DNA of 64,000 nt from Scylla paramamosain (GCF_035594125.1 NC_087171.1:19394267-19458266), one strand, 5' to 3'; counted from the stretch's first letter, positions 49,940 to 63,785 are shown. Made by a program: numbers and translations. The notes: generated by a model from the sequence alone, not told the origin.

Positions 49940-50385
49940 GTGTAGCGGGATAAAACAACACAGCAAGCAAGAATTCCTGGTGGGGTGGGTTGAGGTGGCA
50001 AAGGTACAGTGATTCATCATCCACGGCGTGTCAATGTGGCCCAGAGCAGGTGTGTAATGATGCCTTCAGGCCATTACGTCAACAGGCTTCCTTTTCTTTC
50101 TCGCTTTAAATAAAACTACCCAGCGTCTCATCATCATAATTCTTACCCACCTTATCAAAGAGGAGGAAGAGGAGGAAGAGGAGGAGAAGGAGGGAGGAAT
50201 ATGCTGACGACGACGACAAAACCATAGGCGAGAACGAGAGTTATGAGGAGGACGAGGAAGAAGCGGATGAAATAGAAAGAACAAAAAAATAAAAATCAAT
50301 AAATAAATAAAACAGAGAAGGAGGAGAAGAAGGAAGAGGAGGAGGAAGACATCAAGGTAACAAGAGCTGCGTGGAGGGACCAATG
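49940..50385. other. Unique sequence with a purine-rich patch
   Basis: A GGA/GAA/GAC-rich plus strand at 50160-50350 explains the low-complexity minus-strand frames. Confidence 0.55.
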
Positions 50386-50389
50386 GAGT

Positions 50390-50575
50390 GAGTAGCGTCC
50401 ATGTACCAGAAGTCTATTGTATTTGAGAGCATCCCTGACGGTAGAGAATTGTAACAGTAGGCGGCTGGGCAGAGCAGACAGGTTAACGCCCCGCGGACTG
50501 CCTCTCCCCTCCCGTGCACTACGCTTCCCGCTAATGCCTTTGTGATGCTGCAATAATTCCCACTGTATCTCGCTG
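50390..50575 (-). pseudogene. Possible decayed LINE C-terminal fragment
   Basis: Minus-strand frame with LLCPAAYCYNSLPSGMLSNT, resembling the (R/Y).WNSLP motif and following helix at the end of many non-LTR retrotransposon polymerases. Only one short motif matches. Confidence 0.22.
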
Positions 50576-51159
50576 AACTATTCTGCAAACCATGTTTTAC
50601 TACTCAGACAGCGCGTGCGTATACACACACACACACACACACACAGGAGAGCGGCCATGTTCGTGTATATATTGTCTTGTATATACAATCGCATTTGTAT
50701 TTTCTTCGATCTCATCAACAGAGAATGAAAAATGCATCGGTGATATAATTCTTTGTGATACTTTAATTCTGTACGGGAAATCTGACATTTTCTGAAACAA
50801 CTATTGTTTTTTTTTCTAGTATTATAAATTTGATCTTGCAAAGGAAGGTTCCTCTGGCCATTGCAGGTCTGATTCAGAGAAAAGACGTGGCAAGGAACAC
50901 TAGGGAACAAGTGGAGGGAAATTAGAATTGTGGACACATTTTGGCAGCTGTTCACTTTTTGTATACTTCGCTTAGTCTTCGCTGGCAAGTTATAAGCACT
51001 TCCAAACATGTATTCCTTGCTTGGGCAGTTCACGGTACCTTATCAAACTGCCTGGTTTCACTCACACTTCCTAGGACTAATCTATGTTGCATGACTTAAA
51101 TTACCAGCAATTTTGAAGAGAAATATCTCCAGGCAATGTTAGCGAAAATCAATCTAAAT

Positions 51160-51163
<4 letters not shown>

Positions 51164-51206
<43 letters not shown>
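51164..51206. repeat. (GT)n microsatellite, 43 bp
   Basis: Perfect GT repeat. Confidence 0.96.
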
Positions 51207-52207
<1,001 letters not shown>

Positions 52208-52302
52208 TCCCTATCGTAAACCCATTAGCCAAGTTAAAAACCTTCCTGAAACAACGTAGCTTGAAAATTACAGGCACACATGAACTAACTGGGAGCTAAA
52301 TA

Positions 52303-52305
<3 letters not shown>

Positions 52306-52347
<42 letters not shown>
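52306..52347. repeat. (CT)n microsatellite, 42 bp
   Basis: Complementary to the GA array about 104 bp upstream. A CA array follows at 52455-52485. Confidence 0.96.
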
Positions 52348-52350
<3 letters not shown>

Positions 52351-52450
52351 CCTTTGATCTTTCACCTACAAACACATTAGCATATAGTACAAACATTTTA
52401 CAACACACCGTACTTTGTCAACATTCTCCTCAAAACGTGACAAAATGCTG

Positions 52451-52487
<37 letters not shown>

Positions 52488-52636
52488 GGGCAGCAGGTCA
52501 CGGCGGGTATCACTGGTCCTCTCTTTGTCTCTTGCGTGACATGCCTAGCCAAAGATCGATGTCCACTTTGCTTTTATGAACGTCCACTGCGGAAGGTATG
52601 ATAGGCTGTTAAGCGCGCCGTTCCCTTCACTCCTAC

Positions 52637-52693
52637 ACCAGCCCAGTCCAGCCCAGCCCAGTCCAGCCTAGTCCAGTCCAGCCTAGTCTACCC
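52637..52693 (+). repeat. CCAGT/CCAGC pentanucleotide minisatellite
   Basis: About eleven units of CCAG(T/C) with CCTAGT variants. Confidence 0.92.
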
Positions 52694-52699
52694 TGCCGC

Positions 52700-53230
52700 C
52701 GCCGCTTCCTTAATTAAATGTTGCGCTTTGTTGGGTGCCATTTTCGCCCTGCGTGGGATATTTTCACAGAAATTCGTATAAAAGTTTTACGCTTTTATTT
52801 TCTAGATACACGCCGAATATTAATGCAATTTCGCGGGTGTGACGTGATATTCAGCCCCGCGCCCACTGCTTGTTATGTCTGCCTGTCTACCCTGCTGCAT
52901 GACACTACCTTCACGTAGAGTGTGCTCTGATCTTCCCTCTTTGAGTAGTGCATACGAGTAGAAGTGTTTCCGACCTTGCTTCATTTATTACCTGCTTCGC
53001 ATCTGATTCTCTCACGATCTTGACATCACGAGAATTTTGCTTATTATGAAAGGGTTACCTGAAGGTCTGCTACCCAACCTGCTTGCACCGAGATAATTTC
53101 AGGTAATACTGAAAAGCTATTCCCTTATTATGAACGGTTATCTCTCTCCCTCTCCCTCTCTCTCTCTCTCTGCTCTTTAACATGTAAAAAAGGAAAATAA
53201 AGGAAAAGAAAGAAAACATCAGTACCCTTC
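52700..53230. other. Unique sequence, no gene seen
   Basis: The plus-strand frame 52718-52918 is featureless. TTATTATGAA followed by GGTTA occurs twice (53041 and 53126). A short CT run at 53141-53171. Confidence 0.45.
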
Positions 53231-53259
53231 ATTGTTACGTTTCCCTTCACCACACTCGT

Positions 53260-53600
53260 ATCATGAAAACCACCACACTTCCTACCACCACCACCACCAT
53301 CACGATCACCACCACCACCATTACCGTGCTGCACGCGAGTATATAAAGCCCCTCTATATAAAGTGGCACCATTACCATCAGCAGGGCATGAAAATAGTCC
53401 GCGTCCCTATGAGGCCTCCAGCAGCAGCACGTCCTTATAACATTTACGACCACCACTGCCGCTGCCACCGCCTGCCGCCATGCATGAGCCGCCCCACCCT
53501 CATTGAGCTCATATTACAGCCTCTATGATGAAAATATCGCAGTCAACATCAACGCTACCACTACCACTGCCACTGTCACCACCACCACCACCACCATCTG
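53260..53600. repeat. Scattered (CAC)n/(ACC)n tracts
   Basis: CAC-rich runs at 53283-53322 and 53555-53597 give poly-His and poly-Val frames. The sequence between them has no recognisable gene. Confidence 0.85.
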
Positions 53601-53813
53601 CAATTAAGAGCTATCGCCTATCTCGCTACTGCCGTATTTTGGTGATATTCAAGATTAGGAGCAGCAAAATAATCGATATGCATTATACGTAAGTTCGTGG
53701 CGGCCATTGCACCTCGACTTCAATTCATTATTTTGATATCGTAGTCTTTATTTCTGCATTAAAATGTCTAGTATTCATATAAATTTTGCCTTACCAATTG
53801 CTAATATAAGTAA

Positions 53814-54755
<942 letters not shown>

Positions 54756-54756
54756 A

Positions 54757-55042
54757 TGAATTAATGAGTAAGGAGTAGCTGGATGAGAGACTTCTGTGGA
54801 AACCGGAGTAGCTTGCTGGAGAGAGAGAAGATCAAGGCGTATTGAACTGGTGTGATCATATTGAAAGAATGCAGGAGAATCAGGGGAAAAGATGGATCTG
54901 CATCAGGTGACAGAGCAAGGCAGGCCGGGAAGGGATGGACAGATGGGAAGGAGTCAAGTCACAGAGCCTCAAGCATTCATGAGAGGGTGAATAAGACAGT
55001 AAGTCAGCGTGATGTGGTTTTCAGGAAAGCAACCCACCTCTG
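54757..55042 (+). pseudogene. Decayed LINE reverse-transcriptase C-terminal region
   Basis: The plus strand read across three frames gives, in order, VLNWCDHIERMQENQGKRW (54840-54896), EQGRPGR, then GWTDGKESSHRASSIHE and KTVSQRDVVFRKATHL (to TGA at 55040-55042). This order matches the RWFGHV.RM ... GRPRK.WMDGV ... RR.W.. layout at the end of many non-LTR retrotransposon polymerases. Stops and at least two frame changes mark it as dead. The upstream MSKE-LDERLLWKPE may be part of the same relic. Confidence 0.45.
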
Positions 55043-56640
55043 AGACTGGGACACTGGCCAGAATGAAGTGCAGGGGATGATCTGGTGGCGCTGGGATCTG
55101 ACTCAGGAGGGCCTTAGTGACAAATTTAAAGGAAAAAAGATAAATTATTTCAGACATTTGCCAGAAAAAAAGGAAAAATAATAATCATACAGTTTATACG
55201 GTATGTGCGTGTGTGTGTAGAATTACGTTTATGTACATACCTCCTATAAACAAACAAGCATGCACATACGTATTATGAAAACATTTGAAGAAATCTGAAA
55301 AAAAAAGTTAAAAATTATAATAAATGCAAAACGTGGTAAGAGGATGGACGTGAGGAAGAGAAAAATGTGATAATGTATGTAGGAGGGTAATTATTTTTAT
55401 ATTTTCTATTTTTGACTAGTTTTAAGTTTAATAATTTAATAAAATCTTACATTTGTAAATTCCTCTGGTTTACTTTGTTAGGTATTCTAATTCAATACTC
55501 AGCCTTTCCTGCTGTGTCCACCCACTTACCTGGGAAAAGGCTGGTTTTCATTTATTGGCTCCCTTTATTGCTCTATCATCTCAATACTCCAAACTTTTGT
55601 GTATCAATAACTGCGGGAAAAATACAAGCGTTTCCATGGTAAATTAAACTTTTATGTGTTGACTAGTGGCTTGCGATTGATTGCGAGTCAGAGATTCACT
55701 AGAGCGCGTCTCACAGAAGTGTTTTTAAAATTAAATATTTTACGAGGATATCCTGAAGAATCACAAAGATACACCTTTAGGAAGAGAGTGACAGGCGTGA
55801 CCAGACCTTCCTCAATAGCCACGTACAAAATGATGATCAACTGTTAATGTTAACCTCGTAGCATTAGTCTGCCGTCTCAATTTGCAGCCGAAGAATTTTA
55901 CAGTGAATTTATCCATGTAACTCTAACAGGCTAAAAATTATTGTTTATCGCCTGATCCACATATCAATTCAATACAAAAGAAACTCGTGTCAAAATACTC
56001 TTCTTCCATTAATTCTTACTCATATATTTACCAGTATAAATGATAACTTGCTCTCTGTAAGTGGAAGATACGAGAAAATTGTGTCACTTTAAATTCCTTC
56101 TTTACTGGCACTGTCCCGGCTTTACTACGCGTGAGTTGGCAGCATAAGGCATTCTTGACGTACGTAAGTCTCCTGCAACCCTTATCACAGTGAGCCACTT
56201 TGCATTCCGCTGATCTGGATACCAGGCACTTCTGGTATCATTAATCTACAGACGCTCTTATCCTTAAACATTTCCGTCTTCAAAGCTGATATTTCTATTC
56301 GTTCCTTCACTAACTTGGCGTAAAAAAGCGGTTTTCTATCAATTTTATCAACTTTTCATGACAATATCCCGCATACTCGTAATCTTTTAGACTTTTAGCT
56401 TCACTTCCTGCTTCTCTCCAGTCTCTCTTTGCCTCTCCTCATCCCTAACTCATCTATATCCGTCTTTCCCTGCTCTCTCTCTCTCCTTCCGTCACTCTTT
56501 CCTTTCATTTCTTCTCAATGTTTGAATGCATGTTCCTTTATTCTAGACACCTGTACGTTCCCCTCTAAGTGAACAACGTCTTACATAAATAGTGAGTGAA
56601 AGAGAACAAGTACGGAGAGCCAACAACATAAGCTGATTTC
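55043..56640. other. Unique AT-rich sequence, no gene called
   Basis: Plus-strand frames 55412-55642 and 55656-55847 are adjacent but AT-rich and featureless. Confidence 0.45.
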
Positions 56641-56649
56641 CGTTTTTTT

Positions 56650-56653
56650 TATT

Positions 56654-56684
<31 letters not shown>

Positions 56685-56695
56685 TTTTTTTTTTG
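56650..56695. repeat. (TTTA)n tetranucleotide array
   Basis: About nine TTTA units flanked by T runs. Confidence 0.93.
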
Positions 56696-56784
56696 TAGTT
56701 TTGCATACATGATTCTTTCCGTCTTGGTGTGAAGCATCTGGGTAATACCACGCACACTGGAAAATTTATGCGAATCCGGAGTGA

Positions 56785-57010
56785 GTGAATTACTGCTCTT
56801 GTGAACGTCGTGGTGACATGCTTTCCTCATCTTCCAAGGTCTCGCAGCACAAGGCTTTCTTTCTTCGTGCTCATTCGTATTCCGTCCACCTTACTAATGC
56901 AGATGTTAGCCGGTATCTTTCATCTTTCATCCTGTTCAATAGTAATACTACGGAATTTTTCGCGGGTTTCTTTTTATACTTCCCATGAGCGGAGTATGAA
57001 AACATCTGCG
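56785..57010 (+). pseudogene. Decayed LINE polymerase C-terminal fragment
   Basis: The plus-strand frame contains AFFLRAHSYSVHLTNADVSR and YLSSFILFNS, followed by a degenerate TTEFFAGFFLYFP. I compare this with the AHS.SV.L.N.RV..Y..SFIPF.G.LWNSLP.SVFP layout I associate with arthropod non-LTR elements. An overlapping frame is also open. Substitutions have destroyed the WNSLP core, so it is a relic. Confidence 0.4.
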
Positions 57011-57960
57011 TAACTTACATGGCCAGTCCGATTTTTATCCTTTTCTACTACATTTCTTTTTAGGGAGAGTTAAGTAAACAAGCACTTCATCCTATTCTCT
57101 TGGCATCGGTGTTTGGAGATCTACGACATGACCATCAAGGAATTAAAGTGCGTATTTGTTATTCAAGCACCTACACTCCAGTCACAGCCTCAGAAACACA
57201 GTACAGCCACAACATCTTTCGCTGGGTCCCCTTTAAATGTTTTTTTGTTTTACAGTTGTTCAGACACGCTATGAAGTATGCACAGAGAGAGAGAGGTTGG
57301 CGGGAGTCCAGTACCCACGAGACACCAGTGCGTGACAGACAGTTCACCTCTCCATTTTATTTATGTATAGTTTGAAATAAGTCAAATATTTAACTGAAAC
57401 CTAAACTTCATAGTGCGCGTGTGTAAGAGTGAATAAGTCGCCATATAAATGTATGTACACATTGAAATGAAGATATACATTATTAAAACCGTAGTGAAAA
57501 GCCAAAATCTGCGAAATAAAAACTAAGAAGCAAAATTAATAAGTAAATAAGTAGATATATCGAGAGCTGAATTCACAGTTAAGTAAATATAAATAAACAA
57601 ATAAACATACGTAAACAAATACACAAACTAATTAGTCAACTAATCAAAATCATAAAAAATAAAATATACGAAATTAAAGATCATGAACACACACAAAAAA
57701 ATAAAGTGAATGATTCTGTGGCAATATTACTTTTAGTCGTTTTATGCTTTACCTCCATTCTATTGCATTCAGTAGCCATGTTTTGCAATTAATCACATCA
57801 CTTCACTGAAATTTCATAGGGACATATCCTTTGCTGCACTGACACGTATCCTTGGCTTCACTGAAATGTATACCTTTGTTCAGCCTTTATGTTGGATGCT
57901 ACAGCGCGTGTCAGGGAAACGGACATGCCTAGACACTCCTTGATCTCCTATCCTGCTCAA
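57011..57960. other. Unique AT-rich sequence, no gene called
   Basis: Two overlapping plus-strand frames at 57075-57375 are open; one contains LEIYDMTIKELKCVFVIQAP. Neither has splice or domain support. AAAT-rich 57520-57670. Confidence 0.4.
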
Positions 57961-57963
57961 CCC

Positions 57964-57989
57964 ACACACACACACACACACACACACAC
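57964..57989. repeat. (CA)n microsatellite
   Basis: Perfect short CA repeat. Confidence 0.94.
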
Positions 57990-58710
57990 GAAGTATCCCC
58001 AGCCCTGCTTCAGTCTGGAGAATGCTAATGGTACCAGGAAAAAAAACACGTCCCTGCATACTGAATGGCAGGCCTCGCGTCGCTGCCCACAAATCACATG
58101 TAGGTGTAAAATACGTCAGGTAAAAAATCTGCTCCACCGCCCGAGCAGAGATGAAAGGAGAGGAGGCCAGCAGGTTGGGTCCTCGTGCCAGGCGGAGTAC
58201 GATTAGAAGCGTGGGTGTGCACATGAAACGCAGTCAGCGGATGGAAAAAAAAATAAAATAAAATAAAGTTTCATTGGGGAATTAATGCAATCAAATTAAT
58301 TCAGCGAAGTGCAGCGTAGCGTTCACTCATTGCTCCCGAACATCACCAAACGCTGACCCAGTGAATGCGACAACTGGTAAAACGAGCAGATCACCAATTA
58401 CTACCTCGCCCCCCCCTCTCCCCCCTATCCTTCATTCTCTCCCTCCCCGTCTCTCATTCTTTACCTTCAATATTACTGACACTGATTAAATTCCCCTCCC
58501 TCCAATCACAGACGTGTTTTGGTTATGGTGAGTCTTTTAAACCATCAAGGGCTGGGCGGCGCATCACTACATTAAGCGTAAATTGAGTGCTTGTGGTGAA
58601 GTGCCCTTACGTGGGGTACAATGCTGGGCGGTAAAGTAAACCTAAAAGGCATTATCGAGATGTGTCTTTAGCTGAGTAGCCTCACACACACACAGGACCA
58701 ATTCAAGTAC
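57990..58710. other. Unique sequence, no gene called
   Basis: Overlapping frames on both strands (57880-58224) without domain support. AAAAT units at 58245-58265. Confidence 0.45.
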
Positions 58711-58711
58711 T

Positions 58712-58762
<51 letters not shown>
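58711..58762 (+). repeat. Poly(A) tract, about 52 bp
   Basis: An uninterrupted A run far longer than the other homopolymers here. It could be a retroposon tail, but I see no recognisable element body upstream. Confidence 0.9.
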
Positions 58763-58765
<3 letters not shown>

Positions 58766-59587
58766 TTCAGTGTAACCCACACACGAATTGTATCAACTTA
58801 AATCCTTAACTTCCACCGTATATATATAACTAATTACGAAGCATATTTTCTAATGTCCTTATATCTTTTACTGTTCCCGTTACCACCAGGATATTTGGCA
58901 TGAACGAAGCTGCTATTACAATGCTTGGTAAAGACAGCGGGAAGCAGCAGACAGTCCTAGCTTACAGTCATAGCTTAGTACTCACGGCATCAGAAATTGC
59001 ATTAAAGTAATCCCGTTATGCCATTACATTATCTCAGTGATGCGTGTTTTTGCCACAACAATATCCCTGAATGTCCATAAACTTTCCTCATTACTGAAAC
59101 ATAAGCCGGTTACGGGAACACAAGCACGATTACTCACTTCATTATAGAGGCAACGATCACACTGACGGCTCAATGGTACAAGCACAGTTCTCTTTTTTCC
59201 GCCATCTGTGTCTGAGGCGCAGAATTCATTTACTTAGCGGCACGACAAGAGGTGGAGATGAGAGCGTGACATGCCTGATATATGTATTTAATGTGTACTG
59301 CCCTCTACAAGCAAGACCTTAAACTACTCCTTTGGATAAATAGGTATGCCTTGTTTGTACTTGTGTGTATTTCGTATAACTCTGTTTCTCGCATTTCGTA
59401 TGACGCTAGAAATACTTTACGCTAACTAATTTACTAATTTGTTTCCCCGCGCTGGTAACATTACATTAAATAATATCCTCACTTTCAGGCTCAGAAGATC
59501 TCTCTTACTGATGTCTTCAAACGTGTAACCAGCAATTGTTATTTGATACTTAGTCTCACAATGTTTAATATATATAATGCCTTGCAG
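58763..59587. other. Unique sequence, no gene seen
   Basis: No tandem or inverted repeat found. The minus-strand frame 59426-59809 is long but AT-rich and runs into the CA array. Confidence 0.4.
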
Positions 59588-59770
59588 GAAATGTGAAAAT
59601 GATAAGAGCCCATAAGTTATTACGACGAGTAGTGCCAGACATGCAGGAGCTGTGGCACCGAGGGAATGCATCATACTGCGGTGGAAAGCAGGATGTGACA
59701 CTGTGGCGTCCTCGACGTGAAACAATGAGAAGTAAATCTGCAAGCTTGAGGCGACGGAAACAAAGAATTG

Positions 59771-59772
<2 letters not shown>
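59588..59772 (+). CDS. Candidate exon start after an acceptor, unidentified
   Basis: TATATATAATGCCTTGCAG ending at 59587 is acceptor-like. One frame (phase 2) is open from there into the CA array: VKMIRAHKLLRRVVPDMQEL, WHRGNASYCGGKQDVTLW and basic RPRRETMRSKSASLRRRKQR. No donor is visible before the repeat, and the minus strand is open too. Confidence 0.18.

Positions 59773-59844
<72 letters not shown>
59773..59844. repeat. Compound (CA)n-(CT)n microsatellite
   Basis: CA 59773-59812, then CT to 59844. Confidence 0.96.
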
Positions 59845-59847
<3 letters not shown>

Positions 59848-60920
59848 GTGCTTTTCTCTAAACGCTTCTATATGTGCGCGTCTGAAAAATAACACTATAC
59901 ACATAAGATTTTGGTCGTTCTCTTGTAATCCGCTTTCCTTGTAACAGTCTTCATTTAACAACAAAAAGGTTCTTCGAGGAAATCTATCAAAAATGAATAT
60001 AACATTGAAGGAGACTCAGGACAAAGGAGGATATTGTGGCATTAAATTACTTGAACTAAATTGAACTTATCTTTTCGTTCATTATTTTTACGTCGTGACA
60101 TTTTCTCTGTTTCCTCTCTTCTATTTTCTCCTGCAGTGCCTCCATTGTTACCGTTTCGTGAATAGTTTTCCTGTTCATATTTTCCCGCCTCTTTCTTGTT
60201 ATTATTTCGTGGCTTACTGAAAAAAGAAAAAAAAAATCGTGTATATGTCACTAATATTTACGGTTCTTAAAACATCTTCACTATTCCCCGTCTTCTCTTC
60301 CCTTCCTTTTCTCCTCCTCACCAATTTTGTCTCTCCTTCACTCCATCCTCTTCTTCCCAAACCAGAACATTCATGCTTCGTATTTCGCTCTCTATTTTAT
60401 TTGAAGCCCGTGGTTGGGAAAAGTTTACGCCCCTCAAAAGAAAAAAAAAAAAAGACAGATTTCTAAAACTAAATAAAAAAAAAAAAGCAATGTTGTTGAG
60501 GAAAAAAAGTAATGGCGTTGGGAAAAAATGGGGGGAAAAAACAGCAAGTGGACGCAGAGGACCAAACACACCTGATTCAAGGAGAGGTAAAAGTGTGTGT
60601 GTGTGTGTGTGTGTAGCTGCTATGTCTATCTGTTAATCTACCCTACTGTTTGTGTATTCATTTATCCATTACCTCTTTTTTCTCTACTTCTCTCTGCGCA
60701 ATGTAAGTCTGAATGTCTGGATGTTTTTGTCTACATTTCTACTAGTATAGATTTCTCGTTATATGTTTTTGTCTTTCTATGTTTTTACCTGTTCGTATGT
60801 TTACCTGTCTGTCTGTCCGTCTGCCTGTCAGATTGCAGATACTTTGATTTCCCTGTTTGTATGCATGTTTGAATTTCCCCGATGGGTCTCTCAGTGAGTT
60901 ACAACCAACTGGATTAAAAT
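59845..60920. other. Unique sequence with small arrays, no gene seen
   Basis: A GT run at 60594-60614, A runs around 60438-60487 and CTGT-like units at 60805-60830. Confidence 0.45.
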
Positions 60921-60960
60921 AGTGTAGGTTCGTGGTACATGAGATAAACACGAATACACA
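60905..60960 (-). repeat. Dispersed repeat, inverted copy 1
   Basis: AGTGTAGGTTCGTGGTACATGA (60921-60942) is the exact reverse complement of 61884-61905. Weaker similarity extends about 15 bp on each side (CCAACTG before; AACACGAATACA after). Confidence 0.85.
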
Positions 60961-61329
60961 TAAAGGAACAAGTGAATGCAACAGGTAAACGTCCCTATAC
61001 AGCATTTGCAAAGGAATGACATCATAAATAACATACTGCAAGAAACTGTTAGGCACTGCAATTCCTACTGAAAAGAATTATGGGGTAAAAAAAAATATAT
61101 ATATACAACTGTGATTGAAAGAACTGCGGCCGGTAATATGTAACAATTAGCTACGTGAAAATGCAGCGGCCATCACGAAATGCAATGGTGTAATGAATCT
61201 GACTAGTCGTTACAATGTCAAGGATTTTAACGTGTCTGAGTGAAGGATACTAAATATTTCGCTAAGGGCGTTACTTTACTCTCTTGGAGGTTTTCCTATT
61301 CATATTTTCTCCTGATTTTGACTTCTATT

Positions 61330-61640
61330 ACTACTAGTCCTGTTGTTGCTGCTGGTACTACTATAATTTTTAAGTACTATTGCTGCATAACTATCACCAC
61401 CATCACTACTACTATACCACTACTATTGATGGAATACGGTACAGAATAGTTGCAATATAGCCATCGAGTCCACTGCTAGTCATCACCACCATCACTCCCA
61501 TTGCTATTCATCACTCCCTATCACCACCACGAACACCACCACAAATCATCCCCCAATACCAGCCATCATCACCAAGCACCACCACCCATCACCACCCATC
61601 ATTCACAAATCCCTCCCCATCACCATCCATCACCGCTTGG
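61330..61640. repeat. Scattered ACC/ATC/ACT triplets
   Basis: Low-complexity CATCACCACC-type runs, explaining the His/Thr/Pro-rich plus-strand frame 61501-61722. Confidence 0.8.
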
Positions 61641-61862
61641 GGTTTTAATACAGCTCCTGGCTTCAGCAACTCCGTCTTCCTGGTATTCTGACACACTTAG
61701 CTGTCTCATGTCCGGGTTCTGATGCATGTTATTGGTGTTTTTACGAGTCTACGCCTATTTCAACAAGGATTCTGCAGCATCGGTGATTTATATCGATTTA
61801 TAACCTGTGGCTTTTGAAAATCGTCCTCATGAAAGATCAAAACGTTTCAGTATTGCGATATT

Positions 61863-61922
61863 TTGTTTGTATTTATGTTCACTTCATGTACCACGAACCT
61901 ACACTCTTTGGCATCAGTGGGA
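61863..61922 (+). repeat. Dispersed repeat, inverted copy 2
   Basis: TCATGTACCACGAACCTACACT (61884-61905) pairs perfectly with 60921-60942, about 0.94 kb away. The flanks TGTATTTATGTT and CAGTGGG match the inverted flanks of copy 1 less well. Confidence 0.85.
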
Positions 61923-62425
61923 AAAAAAATGAAAATAAATTAAAGAAAACATAACATAAATTTTGAAGGCTTTGAAAGTAACCCTTAACCTTATGAGAGA
62001 GCAAGGGGTTTTCGAAATGAGCATTGGTGTTCATGCCAGATTCTGTAGAGCTTCTGCTTACCCATAATTCATGCTTTGAATATGATGAACGAACCTTTCG
62101 GACGCGTACCTAAACCTAAACATTCAACAAATTGCCTACTGCGGTAGAAAAGATAAGAAAAGAAAAGAAAAAATCACGTACCCAACAGTTCCTCTACAAA
62201 ATGCAGAATACCTAACAGGCCTGCTTTTCCTCAATTACCGTAAAAGTGATGTGAATCTATAATTTGAATACGAGAAAAATGAGACATAAAAATCCCCAAT
62301 TAGCCAATCCTACATTTATAGCACTTTCATGCTGACAAGAAATTATTCCAAGTCCCATTTTGCAAAGAACTTTATGCTGAAGACAAATGTGAGTGTTCTT
62401 TGGGTTCAGACTGAGTTTGTTCAGA

Positions 62426-62528
62426 GATTTGTGGATGGGGATGACGAATGGAAATGGACAGCAAGTTTTATGCAGAGAGTGCCACGTTTAGGCCTGATGG
62501 CTTCTTGCAGCTTCCCTTATTTTCTTTT
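62426..62528 (+). repeat. Dispersed repeat, copy 2 of 2 (decapod-type)
   Basis: Same-orientation relative of 6259-6364. This copy keeps GGCCTGATGGCTTCTTGCAG followed by CTTCCCTTAT, the form I recall as common in decapod sequences. Confidence 0.75.
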
Positions 62529-62709
62529 GTTGTTATCACTGCTACTCAGAAAAGATACCATCGCCAGTTTCTCCTACACCATTCACTCCAGTCCTTCCAT
62601 CTCTTATGATTCCCTGTCACTCATTGTCATTTCCCGCGTGAGTAAGTGACGGCTCCATGAATTATTTAAGAATATTTAAATAATGATGTAATAATGCGTT
62701 AACCCTGAT

Positions 62710-62779
62710 GCTAGTGCTGGTGATGGTGGTGATGGTGATGATGGCGGTGGTAGTAGTAGTGGTTTTAGTAGTGGTAGTG

Positions 62780-62827
<48 letters not shown>

Positions 62828-62880
62828 ATGGTGGTAGATATCAGCAAGAACATAATAATAATAATAATAATAACTAATAA
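62710..62880. repeat. GGT/GAT then (TAG)n then (AAT)n array
   Basis: GGTGAT units at 62718-62752, TAG/GTA at 62753-62826, AAT at 62851-62872. Confidence 0.94.
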
Positions 62881-63003
62881 CAATTTAGATATAATTTGTG
62901 TCAATACAGAATAACGTCCGTCTCACCAGAAGATGAAGCACATAGAAGATGGACACAACAAACTGAACTGGGTTAGAAGGAAAAAACGGCGAAGGTAATG
63001 AAC

Positions 63004-63449
63004 AGTAACCACGGAAATTTGCAAAACCAGATACCCGCTGTTCTTGATGAGGGTCTGTAATTAAAACGCGCATCCATCACCATATCGTAACTTGTGGGTA
63101 ATTATCATACATACAGCTTGTCACCTTCCAAGTAATGCATGCTTGATGTAAGGCGAAAAATTGGCGTCTTTTCCTACTGCGTTATCTTTTTCCAACCATC
63201 CTGAAAGTCTAAGAAAGAAGAGGTTGGCATGCGCTTTACCAGATGTGGGAGAAGGTAGGAGGACCGATGCCTACCTTCTCCCAACAACTGGGAAGGCGCC
63301 TTGAAATCAGTGACAAGCTATGCCTAAGAGGCTTGCCACTGTATGATAATCACCGGCAAGTCCTGGTATGGTGATGAATGGGCACATTTACAACATACCC
63401 TTGTCAAGGAAAACAGCGAGCATTGGTTTTGCAACTTTCCGTGGTTACT
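63004..63449. mobile_element. Foldback/MITE-like element with long terminal inverted repeats
   Basis: The left end AGTAACCACGGAAATTTGCA is inverted at the right end as TGCAACTTTCCGTGGTTACT (63430-63449). The similarity continues inward for about 50 bp (AAACCAG, CGCTGTT, CTTGA.GAGGGT). A second arm block pairs 63066-63135 with 63310-63395 (CATCACCATA, ACTTG..GGT.ATTATCATACA, TAGCTTGTCAC). The centre carries a perfect 13-bp stem, GGGAGAAGGTAGG (63247-63259) with CCTACCTTCTCCC (63270-63282). There is no coding frame, and no clean target-site duplication. Confidence 0.75.
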
Positions 63450-63754
63450 ATATATATTACAATGAAGTATACAGTTTTATTTTAAGAAAATAATCGTTCG
63501 CCTGTAGAGACAGTCATGATTCTGTAAATTCACGAATATTAACAGTAGATACAGTAGATACAGTACTTACCGAGTCTTTCAGCACGGGCAACAGTACAGC
63601 AGTCCTTTTCTGGCGATGAACACCTTACACTCCTGTTACTGTGCTTCACAGACTGCTGTCAGCTGGTGTCGTCAACACACGTGCACTTTTTTTCTTTTTC
63701 TTTTTCTTTTTTTTTTTTTTTTTGGAAACCGCATCTATTTAAATTTCTTAATTC

Positions 63755-63785
<31 letters not shown>

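Noticed and set aside
58711..58762. Poly(A) as the tail of a processed pseudogene
   Set aside because: No open frame, exon-like junction or known gene text in the preceding several hundred bases.
59426..59809. Minus-strand 127-codon frame with a hydrophobic stretch
   Set aside because: Begins inside a CA array with no natural start, the composition is AT-driven, and the opposite strand has an equally good acceptor-linked frame.
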